DNA of 64,000 nt from Acidaminococcus timonensis (GTDB lineage Bacteria > Bacillota > Negativicutes > Acidaminococcales > Acidaminococcaceae), in NCBI RefSeq assembly GCF_900106585.1, contig NZ_FNWH01000006.1:1-64000 (forward strand). The letters run 5' to 3'. The number at the start of each line of letters is the position of its first letter. Within the stretch, counting starts at the first letter, position 1. Shown one piece after another: positions 37,877 to 47,438 of the stretch. Below the pieces are notes generated by a model. The model saw nothing but the letters and a program-made list of their open reading frames with translations, ran no database searches and was not told the origin of the DNA. The position numbers were made by a program, and so were the translations under genes.

Positions 37877-38737
37877 ATGGAAGATGTATTAGTCAAGGCT
37901 ACGGCCGGGGATGCCCGGATCTATGCGGTGACCACCACCCATCTGACCCAGTATATGAATGAAATCCATCACTGCAGCCCTCTGGCGGCTGCGGCCCTGG
38001 GTCGGACCGCGGCCGGTGCGCTGCTGCTGGCTGCTACCATGAAAAGCGGGGAAGCGGTGACGGTGCGGTTCAAGGGGGATGGTCCCCTGGGACCGGTAAT
38101 GGCGGATGCCCGGGATTATACGGTACGGGGCTTTGTGACCCATCCGGAAGTGATGCTGCCTCCGAAAAACGGCAAGCTGGACGTGGGCGGCGGCGTGGGC
38201 CATTACGGCACGGTCACCGTGACCCGCTGTCCCCTGGTGGGCAAACCCTTCACTGGGGTGTCCACCATCAAAAGCGGCGAAATCGCAGCGGACCTGACCC
38301 GATACCTTGCCGTGTCGGAACAGACTCCTTCCAGTGTGGCCCTGGGTGTGCTGATCGAGAAAGACGGCTCCGTGAAAGTGTCCGGGGGCTTTTTCGTACA
38401 GCTGCTGCCCGATGCGGCAGAGACCACCATCAAGACCCTGGAGGACAACATCCTGACCCTGCCCTACGTGACGGAGCTGCTGGAGAGCGGCCTGGATGCC
38501 GAAGGCATGATCCGGAAGGTGGCCAAGGGCCTGGAGGTGGAGATCCTGGAATCCCATCCCGTTTCCTTCCATTGCAGCTGCAGCCGGGAAAAGGTGGCCG
38601 ACATGCTGACCGGACTGCCGGAAAAAGATTTCGACGAACTGCTGCAGGATCCCAAAACCGAAGTCCATTGCCAGTACTGCAACCAATCCTACGAATTTAC
38701 CCAGCAGGAACTGAAAGAATTGAAACAGAACGCTTGA
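37877..38737 (+). CDS. hslO: Hsp33 redox-regulated chaperone
   Basis: A 286-residue cytosolic holdase. The C-terminal redox zinc site is complete: CSCS (around residue 234) and CQYC (around 267). The N-terminal domain has the usual ALGRTAAGALLLAATMK block. Start ATG 37877 lies 5 bases after AGAGGTG. Activity would rise when oxidants form disulfides, useful for an anaerobe exposed to air. Confidence 0.95.
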   Translation: MEDVLVKATAGDARIYAVTTTHLTQYMNEIHHCSPLAAAALGRTAAGALLLAATMKSGEAVTVRFKGDGPLGPVMADARDYTVRGFVTHPEVMLPPKNGKLDVGGGVGHYGTVTVTRCPLVGKPFTGVSTIKSGEIAADLTRYLAVSEQTPSSVALGVLIEKDGSVKVSGGFFVQLLPDAAETTIKTLEDNILTLPYVTELLESGLDAEGMIRKVAKGLEVEILESHPVSFHCSCSREKVADMLTGLPEKDFDELLQDPKTEVHCQYCNQSYEFTQQELKELKQNA

Positions 38738-38762
38738 CTTTACGAACAGATGTTTATATACT
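38734..38762 (+). promoter_or_regulatory. recA promoter with LexA box
   Basis: TTGACT and TATACT are separated by exactly 17 bp. The spacer holds CGAACAGATGTTTA (38743-38756), an almost perfect match to the Gram-positive LexA/DinR site CGAACRNRYGTTYG. recA is therefore predicted to be SOS-repressed. The -35 overlaps the hslO stop codon. Confidence 0.85.
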
Positions 38763-38797
38763 AAGTGGTAGCAAGAGAAGTACAAGGAGATGACAGT

Positions 38798-39886
38798 ATG
38801 AGTTTGGATGCTGATAAGAATAAAGCGCTGGACGCTGCGTTGAAACAGATCGAAAAGGACTTCGGCAAGGGGTCCATCATGCGGCTGGGCGACGCCAGCG
38901 ATAAAATGAACATTGAAGTGATCCCCACCGGGGCCCTGTCCCTGGATATCGCACTGGGGGTGGGGGGCATTCCCCGGGGCCGGATCATCGAGATCTATGG
39001 GCCGGAATCCTCCGGTAAGACCACCGTGGCCCTGCATATGATCGCCGAAGCCCAGAAACGGGGCGGCTATGCAGCCTTCATCGATGCGGAACATGCCCTG
39101 GATCCGGAATATGCCCGGCATCTGGGGGTGGACATCGACAACCTGCTGATTTCTCAGCCGGATACGGGGGAACAGGCCCTGGAAATCTGTGATGCCCTGG
39201 TACGCAGTGGTGCCATCGACATCATCGTCATCGACTCCGTGGCGGCCCTGGTACCCAAAGCGGAAATCGAAGGGGACATGGGGGATTCCCATGTGGGTCT
39301 GCAGGCTCGGCTCATGAGCCAGGCTCTGCGGAAACTCACCGGGGTCATTGCCAAATCCCGGACGGCCACCGTATTCATCAACCAGATCCGGGAAAAGGTG
39401 GGGGTCATGTTCGGGAATCCGGAAGTGACCACCGGCGGCCGGGCTCTGAAATTCTACTCCACCATCCGTCTGGATGTGCGCCGGGTGGAAAGCCTGAAGA
39501 GCGGCAACGAGATCATCGGGAACCACACCCGGGTGAAAGTGGTGAAGAACAAGGTGGCGCCTCCTTTCAAACAGGCTGAATTCGATATCATGTACGGGGA
39601 AGGGATTTCCCACGAAGGCTGCCTGGTGGATCTGGGGGTGCAGTATAACATCCTGAACAAGAGCGGTGCCTGGTATTCCTACGGGGATCAGCGCATCGGT
39701 CAGGGCCGGGAGAATACCAAGAAATTCCTGAAGGAACATCCGGACATGGCCGCTGACGTGGAAGAGAAGATCCGTGCGGCAGCCAGCCTGGACAATGGGG
39801 AAAAAGCCTCCAAGGCGAAACCGGCTGACCAGGACGACGACGGTCTGGCCCTGACTCCGGAAACGGCTGAGGACGATGTGGAGTAA
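38798..39886 (+). CDS. recA: Recombinase A
   Basis: 362 residues. Walker [19 protein letters not shown], and the L2 region [17 protein letters not shown] are canonical. The C-terminal tail is acidic, as usual. Start ATG 38798 follows AAGGAGA. It overlaps recX by 11 bp. Drives homologous recombination and LexA cleavage. Confidence 0.98.
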   Translation: MSLDADKNKALDAALKQIEKDFGKGSIMRLGDASDKMNIEVIPTGALSLDIALGVGGIPRGRIIEIYGPESSGKTTVALHMIAEAQKRGGYAAFIDAEHALDPEYARHLGVDIDNLLISQPDTGEQALEICDALVRSGAIDIIVIDSVAALVPKAEIEGDMGDSHVGLQARLMSQALRKLTGVIAKSRTATVFINQIREKVGVMFGNPEVTTGGRALKFYSTIRLDVRRVESLKSGNEIIGNHTRVKVVKNKVAPPFKQAEFDIMYGEGISHEGCLVDLGVQYNILNKSGAWYSYGDQRIGQGRENTKKFLKEHPDMAADVEEKIRAAASLDNGEKASKAKPADQDDDGLALTPETAEDDVE

Positions 39887-40364
39887 GAGCAAGAAGCTGC
39901 TGACCACCCACGCGGAGGCGTATAACTTCTGCCTGGACAAACTGGCCCTGCGGGACCACAGCAGCCGGGAACTGCGGCAGAAACTGTCGGAGCGGGGATG
40001 TCCGGAGGAACTCCAGGACCAGGTCCTGCAGAAGCTCCGGGACCACCATTTCGTGGATGATTTCCGGTGCGCCGGATACGTACTGGATGCCTGGCGCCGG
40101 AAGAAGTTCTATGGGCGGCAGTACCTGCGGTTGATGCTGCAGCGGCGGTGCCTTTCAGGGGAACCGGCTCAGGAGGTGCTGCACCAGGTGACGGACCAGG
40201 AGGAAACGGAGCGGGCGGAAGAGCTGGCCCGGCAGCAGATGGCCAAACTGAAGCGGAAGTATGGGGACGAACCCCGGAAGGGGAAGGCGGCCCTGGCCCG
40301 GATGCTGGCCTCCCGTGGCTTCGGCACCGGCCCCATTGCCAGTGCCCTGGAGCTGTGGAACTAG
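39876..40364 (+). CDS. recX: RecA regulator RecX
   Basis: A 162-residue helical-repeat protein. [20 protein letters not shown] and [13 protein letters not shown] are the typical first RecX repeats, and the end has [16 protein letters not shown]. It limits RecA filament growth. The start lies inside the recA end, so the two are translated together. Confidence 0.93.
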   Translation: MWSKSKKLLTTHAEAYNFCLDKLALRDHSSRELRQKLSERGCPEELQDQVLQKLRDHHFVDDFRCAGYVLDAWRRKKFYGRQYLRLMLQRRCLSGEPAQEVLHQVTDQEETERAEELARQQMAKLKRKYGDEPRKGKAALARMLASRGFGTGPIASALELWN

Positions 40365-40402
40365 GAGGAAGAGGACTTTTGAAGCGTGATTTTCTCCTTT
40401 CT

Positions 40403-40466
40403 GCCGGCGGAAGCCGGCTTCCTTCAGCTAGTGACTAGTGACTAGAGACTGAGGCAGCGAAGCTGC
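40403..40466 (-). repeat. Dispersed heptamer-array element, copy 4 (partial)
   Basis: A GCCGGC-GGAA-GCCGGC hairpin replaces GCCAGC..GCTGGC, so the stem changed on both sides while pairing was kept. TTCCTTCAGC and three heptamers (TAGTGAC, TAGTGAC, TAGAGAC) follow, then a GCAGC-GAA-GCTGC hairpin. It follows recX. Confidence 0.8.
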
Positions 40467-40476
40467 CCGGTAGCTA

Positions 40477-40513
40477 AAAACAGGCTGTTACAAAAAAGCA
40501 ACAGCCTGTTTTT
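40477..40513 (+). terminator. recA-recX terminator
   Basis: AAAAACAGGCTGTT pairs with AACAGCCTGTTTTT across a short A-rich loop. The stem is nearly the same as that of the terminator at 10613. Confidence 0.88.
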
Positions 40514-40514
40514 A

Positions 40515-40543
40515 TTGACACCCATGTGAAAATACTATAAAAT
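40515..40543 (+). promoter_or_regulatory. Promoter of rny
   Basis: TTGACA (40515-40520) and TAAAAT (40538-40543) with a 17-bp spacer. The leader (about 100 bases) carries AGGCGACC..GGTTGCCT complementarity and two tiny frames, one of which (ATG 40618) ends at the likely rny start. Confidence 0.6.
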
Positions 40544-40640
40544 ATTTCTGTCCAATCGCGTTCATTGGGTGTAAAGGCGACCTCTGGTTGCCTTCTTTGT
40601 TGTATGAAGAGGATTGTATGAAAAATTCGCAAAAGAGGAG

Positions 40641-42188
40641 GTGCTCATCATAGATCCCATTAGTGTACTCGTTGCTGTAGTCCTTTGCGCAATAGGCGTT
40701 GGTGGCGGTTATCTCGCTAGAAAAAACGTAGCAGAAGGTAAAATCGGGTCGGCAGAAGAGAAAGCCAAACAGATCCTGGAAAACGCCCGGAAAGCGGGAG
40801 AAGCCCGGAAAAAAGAAGTTTTACTGGAAGCGAAGGAAGAAATCCATCGTCTGCGTTCCGAAATGGAACGGGAAAATAAAGAACGGAGAGCAGAACTCAG
40901 CAAGAACGAACGACGTCTGGTCCAAAAGGAAGAAAACGTCGACAAAAAAATGGATGCTTATGAAAAGAAGGAAGAAAAACTTCTGGAACAAAGCAACCGC
41001 CTGCGGGAAGCCCAGGCCAAAGTCGATGCCCTGTACGACCAGCAAACGGTGGAACTGGAACGGATTTCCGGTTTGACCAGTGAAGAGGCAAAAAAAGAAC
41101 TTCTGGACAATGTCCGGGAGGAAGTGAAGCACGACAAGGCTCGCCTGATCAAGGAAATGGAACAGGAAGCCAAGGACACGGCGGACCAGAAGGCACGGGA
41201 AATCATTTCCCTGGCCATCCAGCGCTGTGCGGCAGACCAGGTGGCAGAAACCACAGTGACGGTGGTACCCCTGCCCAACGATGAGATGAAAGGCCGGATC
41301 ATCGGCCGGGAAGGCCGGAACATCCGGACCCTGGAGACCCTGACCGGCATCGACCTGATCATCGATGATACGCCGGAAGCGGTGATCATCTCCGGCTTCG
41401 ACCCGGTGCGCCGGGAAGTGGCCCGGATCGCCCTGGAGAAGCTGATCAACGATGGACGGATCCATCCGGCCCGGATTGAAGAGATGGTGGAAAAGGCCCA
41501 GAAGGAACTGGACCAGAAAATCAAGGAAGCCGGGGAACAGGCCACCTTCGAGGTGGGCGTCCATGGCATCCACCCGGAACTGCTGAAGCTGCTGGGCCGG
41601 TTGAAATACCGGACCAGTTACGGGCAGAATGTCCTGCGCCATTCCATCGAAGTGGCCCATCTGGCAGGCCTTATGGCCGCCGAACTGGGCGTGGATGTGA
41701 ACTCCGCCAAACGGGCCGGGCTGCTGCATGATATCGGCAAAGCCGTGGACCATGAAGTGGAAGGGTCCCATGTGGACCTGGGTGCGGAAGTGGCCAAACG
41801 GTATCATGAATCCGATATCGTGATCAACACCATCATGAGCCATCACGGCGACTGCGAACCCACTTCGGTGCAGGCGGTGCTGGTATCGGCTGCTGATGCC
41901 ATCTCGGCTGCACGGCCGGGGGCACGGCGTGAAACCCTGGAAACGTATCTGAAACGGCTGACACGATTGGAAGAAATCGCCGAGTCCTTCGACGGTGTGG
42001 AAAAATGCTACGCGGTCCAGGCTGGGCGGGAAATCCGCATTATGGTGAAACCGGATAAGGTGGACGACGACGATGCCACCATCCTGGCCCATGACGTGGC
42101 CAAGAAGATCGAAGAGGATATGGAATATCCCGGTCAGATCAAAGTGGTCATCGTACGGGAAACCCGTGCTGTGGATTACGCGAAGTAA
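40641..42188 (+). CDS. rny: Ribonuclease Y
   Basis: About 515 residues, a membrane-anchored endoribonuclease that starts mRNA decay. Order: N-terminal transmembrane segment ([19 protein letters not shown]), a long Glu/Lys coiled coil (30-200), KH domain ([22 protein letters not shown]) and HD domain ([28 protein letters not shown]). The start is uncertain. The Shine-Dalgarno AGGAGG (40636-40641) best serves codon ATA 40650 or ATC 40647; the in-frame GTG 40641 overlaps it and TTG 40614 is poorly placed. Confidence 0.95.
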   Translation: MLIIDPISVLVAVVLCAIGVGGGYLARKNVAEGKIGSAEEKAKQILENARKAGEARKKEVLLEAKEEIHRLRSEMERENKERRAELSKNERRLVQKEENVDKKMDAYEKKEEKLLEQSNRLREAQAKVDALYDQQTVELERISGLTSEEAKKELLDNVREEVKHDKARLIKEMEQEAKDTADQKAREIISLAIQRCAADQVAETTVTVVPLPNDEMKGRIIGREGRNIRTLETLTGIDLIIDDTPEAVIISGFDPVRREVARIALEKLINDGRIHPARIEEMVEKAQKELDQKIKEAGEQATFEVGVHGIHPELLKLLGRLKYRTSYGQNVLRHSIEVAHLAGLMAAELGVDVNSAKRAGLLHDIGKAVDHEVEGSHVDLGAEVAKRYHESDIVINTIMSHHGDCEPTSVQAVLVSAADAISAARPGARRETLETYLKRLTRLEEIAESFDGVEKCYAVQAGREIRIMVKPDKVDDDDATILAHDVAKKIEEDMEYPGQIKVVIVRETRAVDYAK

Positions 42189-42192
42189 GTGT

Positions 42193-42231
42193 AAAAAAGG
42201 ACCCTCGCATTTTTGCGGGGGTCCTTTTTTT
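42193..42231 (+). terminator. rny terminator
   Basis: AAAAAAGGACCCTCGCA pairs with GCGGGGGTCCTTTTTT around TTTTT with one mismatch. Confidence 0.9.
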
Positions 42232-42257
42232 AGTGAGTAGTGAGTAGTGAATGGTGG
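42231..42257 (+). repeat. Heptamer array after rny (short form)
   Basis: Four 7-bp units (TAGTGAG, TAGTGAG, TAGTGAA, TGGTGG) begin at the end of the rny terminator. No GCCAGC hairpin follows. Same period and TAGTGA core as the longer elements. Confidence 0.55.
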
Positions 42258-42335
42258 CCCAATAAAATCATTTGTACAGTTTTTATGCGTAGGGACGGCT
42301 CATGAGGGACGTCCCAACCCAGGTCTGAAGGTTTT

Positions 42336-42905
42336 TTATATCCGGATGCTTTTTTCTGCCACCTTGTACAGGATTACTGTGAGCACCACGGAGACCACGT
42401 TGCTGATGGCCATGCTGACCGCACAGTTCAGGGCGCTGATATAGGCCACCTGTCTGGGCAGGCCCAGGATGAAGAACTTGAAGCTGAACCGGATCAGGGG
42501 TTCGGTCACCACGTTCACCACGGACCCGAAAATGGCGGCCACAGCCACGGCCTTCAACTTGGCCCTGTCATCTGTGAGGCCATCCAGGTGGCACAGGTGT
42601 CGGGCCGCAAAAGCCGTGGACCAGCCCAGCAGGAATTTGGCCAGGAAGGTGGGCGGCGCCGAGGTGGTGTAGCCGGCCAGCAGATCAGCCAGGGCCAGGC
42701 CGATGGCACCGGACAGGGCCCCATATTTGGCCCCCAGCAGCAGGGCAGACAGCAGGATGAAGGCATGGCCTACATAGATTTTTCCGGTGAGCCCCAGACC
42801 CATGGGGATCTCGATCCGGAGATAGGAAAAGCAGGCAAAGGCCAGCGCGGCAAACATGCCTGCCAGGGTCAGTTTGCGGATCTTGTTTTCAGGCAATGGT
42901 ATCAA
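42336..42905 (-). CDS. ECF transporter S component, substrate unknown
   Basis: A 189-residue membrane protein with about six segments. GKIYVGHAFILLSALLLGAK, GAIGLALADLLAG and the Ala-rich first helix (TLAGMFAALAFACFSYL) are typical of S components that bind a vitamin and dock on EcfA1A2T. The core is encoded at 28.7-31.2 kb. The ligand cannot be read from the sequence, and I see no riboswitch upstream. Confidence 0.8.
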   Translation of the reverse strand: MIPLPENKIRKLTLAGMFAALAFACFSYLRIEIPMGLGLTGKIYVGHAFILLSALLLGAKYGALSGAIGLALADLLAGYTTSAPPTFLAKFLLGWSTAFAARHLCHLDGLTDDRAKLKAVAVAAIFGSVVNVVTEPLIRFSFKFFILGLPRQVAYISALNCAVSMAISNVVSVVLTVILYKVAEKSIRI

Positions 42906-43063
42906 CTCCTTATAGCTTTTTATTATAGAGGGAAAAGTCCAATGGGAAAATGCACGGTTTGTACGATTTTTTTACCGAATCGTGCCTTTTCTTTTCATTC
43001 TGTTTCTCTAATCCCTGACTGTTGTGCTATACTATGGAGTATGATGCGGAAGGAGAGACAGTT

Positions 43064-43654
43064 ATGGCCAATACGAGAGAAGAAGCGTGGGAATTGCTGA
43101 AAGAATATAACAAGGAACCGTTCCATCTGCAGCACGGGCTGACGGTGGAAGGCTGTCTGCGGTATTTTGCCCGGGAACTGGGCTACGGGGATCAGGAAGA
43201 CTTCTGGGGCATGGTGGGCCTGCTCCACGACCTGGATTACGAAAAATATCCGGAGGAACACTGCCGGAAGGAAGCCCAGATCCTGAAGGACAGGGGCTGG
43301 GACGAAAGACTGATCCACGCCGTGGCCAGCCATGGCTGGCCACGCTGCAGCGATGTGGAACCCACAGAAGAAATGGAAAAGGTCCTGTATACGGTGGATG
43401 AACTGTCCGGACTGATCGGGGCAGCAGCCCTGATGCGTCCCAGCAGGAGCGTACAGGATATGGAAGTGAAATCCCTGAAAAAGAAATTCAAGGACAAACA
43501 CTTCGCTGCCGGCTGCAGCCGGGACGTGATCAAACAGGGCGCCGACATGCTGGGCTGGGACCTGAACAAGGTGTTCGAACAGAGCATCCTGGCCATGCGG
43601 TCCTGTGAGGACAGCGTCCGGGAGACCATGGAAAAAGAAGAAGCAAAGGCATAA
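43064..43654 (+). CDS. HD-domain phosphohydrolase
   Basis: A 196-residue cytoplasmic protein. The HD metal site is in LLHDLDYEKYPEEH (about residue 50), with HLQHGL before it and ASHGWP after it. The likely substrate is a nucleotide or phosphate ester, but nothing specifies it. ATG 43064 follows AAGGAGAG. It is followed by a terminator that contains the udp promoter. Confidence 0.85.
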   Translation: MANTREEAWELLKEYNKEPFHLQHGLTVEGCLRYFARELGYGDQEDFWGMVGLLHDLDYEKYPEEHCRKEAQILKDRGWDERLIHAVASHGWPRCSDVEPTEEMEKVLYTVDELSGLIGAAALMRPSRSVQDMEVKSLKKKFKDKHFAAGCSRDVIKQGADMLGWDLNKVFEQSILAMRSCEDSVRETMEKEEAKA

Positions 43655-43665
43655 TTCGCCGGGGA

Positions 43666-43704
43666 AACGGGACCTTGAATCAGGGTCCCGTTCTTTCGTA
43701 TAAT
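43666..43704 (+). promoter_or_regulatory. Terminator with embedded udp promoter
   Basis: AACGGGACC (43666-43674) pairs with GGTCCCGTT (43684-43692) and ends the HD gene. The loop carries TTGAAT (43675-43680), which with TATAAT (43699-43704) at 18-bp spacing forms the promoter for udp-deoB. Confidence 0.65.
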
Positions 43705-43744
43705 ATAAGATAAAGAAACAAATCGAAGCCAAGGAAGTGATGGT

Positions 43745-44533
43745 ATGGCACATTATGCAAAACCTGACGAAATCCTGTATCATACCCAGTTGTCCCGCAC
43801 TCTTCTCATGGGGGCGGATACAGCCCTGCTTCCCGGGGATCCGGGACGGGTGCGCAGCCTGGCGGAGGCCATGGGTCCCACGGTGGATCTGACCAGCCAC
43901 CGGGAATACACCAGCTGCCTGACCCAGGTGCAGGACAAACCCATCCTGGTGTGCTCCACCGGCATGGGCGGACCCTCCACGGCCATTTGTCTGGAAGAAC
44001 TGGCCCGCATGGGCATCAAACGGGTGATCCGGGTAGGGACCACCGGCTCCATCCAGGACGACCTGGAACTGGGGGACGTGGTGATCATCAAGGCGGCGGT
44101 CCGGCTGGAAGGGACCAGCAGACACTATGCCCCGCTGGAATTCCCGGCGGTGGCCGACTTCGAACTGACCCAGCTGCTGGACTATGCAGCCCGGGTGGAG
44201 AACGTGCCCCATCAGGTGGGCATCTGCTGCAGTTCTGATACGTTCTGGCCCGGCCAGGAGCGGTACGACAGCTTCACCGGCTATGTACTGCGCCGGTTCC
44301 AGGGCAGCATGAAGGAATGGCAGCAGCTGGGAGTCACCAACTATGAAATGGAAACGGCAGCCGTGTTCGTCACCGCCCAGGCCCTGGGTCTGAAGGCCGC
44401 CAGCCTGTGTGGCGTGGTGGCCAAGCGGACGGAAAGCGAAAGCATCGCTTCACCGGAAATCTACCGGCTGGCTGAACATCGGTTCCAGACCATTGTGAGA
44501 CGTGCTTTGAACGAACTTTTGGCAAGGGAGTGA
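43745..44533 (+). CDS. udp: Uridine phosphorylase
   Basis: A 262-residue nucleoside phosphorylase, NP-I family. [33 protein letters not shown] and [10 protein letters not shown] are the phosphate, ribose and base-contact blocks. It cleaves uridine to uracil and ribose 1-phosphate, which DeoB, encoded next, converts to ribose 5-phosphate. The end overlaps the deoB ribosome-binding region. Confidence 0.92.
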   Translation: MAHYAKPDEILYHTQLSRTLLMGADTALLPGDPGRVRSLAEAMGPTVDLTSHREYTSCLTQVQDKPILVCSTGMGGPSTAICLEELARMGIKRVIRVGTTGSIQDDLELGDVVIIKAAVRLEGTSRHYAPLEFPAVADFELTQLLDYAARVENVPHQVGICCSSDTFWPGQERYDSFTGYVLRRFQGSMKEWQQLGVTNYEMETAAVFVTAQALGLKAASLCGVVAKRTESESIASPEIYRLAEHRFQTIVRRALNELLARE

Positions 44534-44538
44534 GAATC

Positions 44539-45762
44539 ATGAAACGCGCAATCATCCTGATGATGGATTCTTTTGGTATCGGCGGGGCGGAGGATGCCGC
44601 CCGTTTCGGGGACCAGGGAGCGGATACCCTGGGCCATATCGCCGGCTGGTTTGCCGGGGAAAAAGCGAAAGATCCTTCCCGGCACCTGCTGCATCTGCCC
44701 AATCTGGCCAAACTGGGGCTGGGGCTGGCCTCCCGGATGAGTACCGGCCACGTGCTGACGCCGTCCATCGGGTCCTCTGGCCCCTTGAAAGGTGCCTACA
44801 GCTATGCACGGGAAGTGAGCAGCGGCAAGGATACCCTGAGCGGTCACTGGGAGCTTACGGGGGTACCAGTGATGTTCGACTGGGGCTATTTCCCCGACAA
44901 GCCCCACTGTTTCCCGAAAGACATCATCCAGGGTCTGATTAAGGAAGGGAACCTGCCCGGGGTGCTGGGTGAAAAGCATGCCTCCGGTACGGTGATCATC
45001 CAGGAGCTGGGTGAGGAACATATGAAGACGGGGAAGCCCATCGTCTATACCTCTGCCGATTCAGTGCTGCAGATTGCGGCCCATGAGCGGACCTTTGGTC
45101 TGGAGCGTCTGTATCAGCTGTGCGAAATCGCCTACAGGCTGGTACAGCCCTACCACATCGCCCGGGTCATTGCCCGCCCCTTCGTGGGGGAAAAGGCCGG
45201 AGAATTCACCCGCACCGGCAACCGGCACGATTATGCGGTACCGGCACCGGAACCCACCCTGCTGGATGCCGTGTACGAAAAAGCCGGCGGGGTGTATGCC
45301 ATCGGCAAGATAGCAGATATCTTCGCCCATCGGGGCATTACGAAAGCCTGGCATGCCACCGGCCTGGACGCCCTGTTCGACGCCACCCTGGAAGCCATGG
45401 AGGAAGCCGGCGACCGGAGCCTGGTCTTCACCAACTTCGTGGATTTCGATTCCACCTACGGCCATCGCCGGGATGTGGAAGGCTACGGGGAAGGACTGAT
45501 GCTCATTGACCGGCGGCTGCCGGAACTGATGGCAAAGCTCCAGCCCGGCGACCTGGTGCTGGTGACGGCGGATCATGGCTGCGATCCCACCTGGAAGGGT
45601 ACGGACCATACCCGGGAACATGTGCCCATGCTGTTCTTCGGACCGGAAGTGAAACCAGGGACCCTGCAGCCCATGAGGACCTATTCCGATGCCGGACAGA
45701 TTTTGGCCCATCATCTGGGGCTCAGCCTGAAGCGGGGAAATTATCAGAAGGTGATCCAATGA
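44539..45762 (+). CDS. deoB: Phosphopentomutase
   Basis: A 407-residue enzyme of the alkaline-phosphatase fold that interconverts (deoxy)ribose 1- and 5-phosphate. The metal-binding motifs are [11 protein letters not shown] at the start, [15 protein letters not shown] (phosphoacceptor Thr) and [22 protein letters not shown] near the end. I start at ATG 44539 after AAGGGAG, not at GTG 44530. The stop overlaps the next start by ATGA. Confidence 0.95.
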   Translation: MKRAIILMMDSFGIGGAEDAARFGDQGADTLGHIAGWFAGEKAKDPSRHLLHLPNLAKLGLGLASRMSTGHVLTPSIGSSGPLKGAYSYAREVSSGKDTLSGHWELTGVPVMFDWGYFPDKPHCFPKDIIQGLIKEGNLPGVLGEKHASGTVIIQELGEEHMKTGKPIVYTSADSVLQIAAHERTFGLERLYQLCEIAYRLVQPYHIARVIARPFVGEKAGEFTRTGNRHDYAVPAPEPTLLDAVYEKAGGVYAIGKIADIFAHRGITKAWHATGLDALFDATLEAMEEAGDRSLVFTNFVDFDSTYGHRRDVEGYGEGLMLIDRRLPELMAKLQPGDLVLVTADHGCDPTWKGTDHTREHVPMLFFGPEVKPGTLQPMRTYSDAGQILAHHLGLSLKRGNYQKVIQ

Positions 45763-46394
45763 AAACGTGGAAAAAATGGTTGATGCTGGTGTGCTGCCTG
45801 CTGGGCAGCCTGCTGATGATGGGACCGGCCCGGGCGGCAGAACAGGCACCGGCTGCAACGCAGACACCGGGAGCAGTCGCCACGGAGGCAGATCCCCTGC
45901 ACCGGAAGCAGATTGCTTTTGTAGTGTATGACCGGACCGGGGAAGCCACAGATTCCATGAAAGCCCTGTGGAAACGCCAGGTGCGGCAGGCCTATCCCCG
46001 GGCCCAGTACGAATTCCTGCCCGATCCCCAGGCGGCGGAAGCGGCCAACGCAGTATTGGGCCAGAGCGGCGCCGTGGACGAGACCGTAATGGACCAGATC
46101 GCCGACAAAGCGGGGGCCAGTGTGGTGGCCATCCTGGTGGTGCGGAATATGGAAGAATACTATGTGGAACCCCTGTTCCTGGCCCCCTGGGATGACGACG
46201 GCCCGGACACCTACCTGCGGGTGATCACCGGGGCCGACATGTACATGTATAAGAAGGACACGGGCAAATTCCTGCAGAAGAAACTGCGGAAAATCGAGAC
46301 GAAGGACGTGGCCCTGTCCGTCCATCCCCAGACCGAGATCCAGTACGCTCTCAGCAACCTGGCCATGAAGATGGAGGGGAAGGAACAGATTTAA
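45759..46394 (+). CDS. Exported protein, unknown function
   Basis: A 211-residue protein with signal peptide [20 protein letters not shown], a short Ala/Thr/Pro-rich linker and an alpha/beta domain ([29 protein letters not shown]). The pattern of a strand, a helix and AGAxVVAILVV recalls the nucleotide-free Rossmann-like domains of periplasmic proteins such as CsgG/TolB N-termini. A similar layout occurs at the C-terminus of the lipase at 62776. It is translationally coupled to deoB but is unlikely to share its function. Confidence 0.8.
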   Translation: MKTWKKWLMLVCCLLGSLLMMGPARAAEQAPAATQTPGAVATEADPLHRKQIAFVVYDRTGEATDSMKALWKRQVRQAYPRAQYEFLPDPQAAEAANAVLGQSGAVDETVMDQIADKAGASVVAILVVRNMEEYYVEPLFLAPWDDDGPDTYLRVITGADMYMYKKDTGKFLQKKLRKIETKDVALSVHPQTEIQYALSNLAMKMEGKEQI

Positions 46395-46474
46395 GGGCGT
46401 GTGAGAAACTCACACGCCAGGCACGAGTCACGAGTCTCTAGTTACTAGCCGAAGGATGCCAGCTGACGCTGGCT
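46395..46474 (+). repeat. Dispersed heptamer-array element, copy 5
   Basis: A perfect 10-bp hairpin GGCGTGTGAG-AAA-CTCACACGCC, then four diverged heptamers (GTCACGA, GTCTCTA, GTTACTA), GCCGAAGGA and GCCAGC-TGAC-GCTGGC. It follows the exported-protein gene and precedes the ZIP gene. Confidence 0.85.
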
Positions 46475-46502
46475 TTGAACGAATCGCTGAAAGGAGGGCA
46501 CC

Positions 46503-47288
46503 ATGTTCAGTACTGCTGTGTGGCAGGGGATCCTCATTCCCTTTGCCGGTACCAGTTTGGGCGCGGCCTGCGTCTATGTGTTGAAGGACCAGCTCCACCA
46601 GAATGTCCAGCGGGGCCTTACCGGTTTTGCGGCCGGTGTAATGGTGGCCGCCTCCATCTGGAGCCTTTTGATCCCGGCCCTGGAGGAAAGTGCCGGGCTG
46701 GGGTCATGGGCGTTCCTGCCGGCTGTCATCGGCTTCTGGGGCGGCATCCTGCTCCTGCTGCTGTTGGATGAATTGATTCCCCACCTGCACCTGAACAGCG
46801 ACCAGCCGGAAGGCCCTCACACCCATCTGGCCAAGACCACCATGCTGCTCTTGGCGGTGACCCTGCACAACATCCCGGAGGGGATGGCTGTGGGGATGAT
46901 CTACGCCGGGTATGTGACCAATCCGGAGGAAATTTCCCTGGGTAGTGCCCTGGTCCTGTCCCTGGGCATCGCCATCCAGAACTTTCCGGAAGGGGCCATC
47001 ATTTCCCTGCCGTTAAAAGCAGGGGGCATGGGACGGCATAAGGCGTTCCTGGGCGGGGTTCTTTCCGGAGCCGTGGAACCCATTGCGGCGGCGGGGACCA
47101 TCCTGGCGTCCCGGATCATCGGCCACCTGCTGCCCTATTTTCTCAGCTTTGCGGCTGGGGCCATGCTGTACGTGGTGGTGGAGGAGATGATCCCGGAAAT
47201 GTCCGAAGGGGAGCATTCCAATGTGGGGGTGCTCACCTTCGCATTAGGGTTTACCGTCATGATGACGCTGGATGTGGCATTGGGATAA
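46503..47288 (+). CDS. ZIP-family divalent metal transporter
   Basis: A 261-residue inner-membrane protein with eight segments. HNIPEGMAVGM (segment IV) and NFPEGAIISLPL (segment V) are the metal-binding motifs. A short His/Asp loop (HLHLNSDQPEGPHTH) lies before segment IV. It should import zinc, iron or manganese. The Shine-Dalgarno AAGGAGGG is strong. No regulator is adjacent. Confidence 0.92.
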   Translation: MFSTAVWQGILIPFAGTSLGAACVYVLKDQLHQNVQRGLTGFAAGVMVAASIWSLLIPALEESAGLGSWAFLPAVIGFWGGILLLLLLDELIPHLHLNSDQPEGPHTHLAKTTMLLLAVTLHNIPEGMAVGMIYAGYVTNPEEISLGSALVLSLGIAIQNFPEGAIISLPLKAGGMGRHKAFLGGVLSGAVEPIAAAGTILASRIIGHLLPYFLSFAAGAMLYVVVEEMIPEMSEGEHSNVGVLTFALGFTVMMTLDVALG

Positions 47289-47332
47289 ATATGATTCAGT
47301 TAGTACAAATTTTTGTGTTTTTTTCTTTATGT

Positions 47333-47374
47333 GTTGTTTGAACAACGGATTTGCTGCTCTGCTTTGGCTATAAT
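47333..47374 (+). promoter_or_regulatory. hcp promoter with upstream dyad
   Basis: The dyad GTTGTT-TG-AACAAC (47333-47346) lies 22 bp before the -10 GGCTATAAT (TATAAT 47369-47374). No good -35 is present. If transcription starts near 47381 the dyad is centred at about -41.5, the class II position for CRP/FNR-type activators. Confidence 0.45.
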
Positions 47375-47438
47375 AGAGCCATCGAGTGAGAAACAAATCC
47401 TTTGAATAAAATTTTCTTGAAGAAAAGGGGAGTAACGA

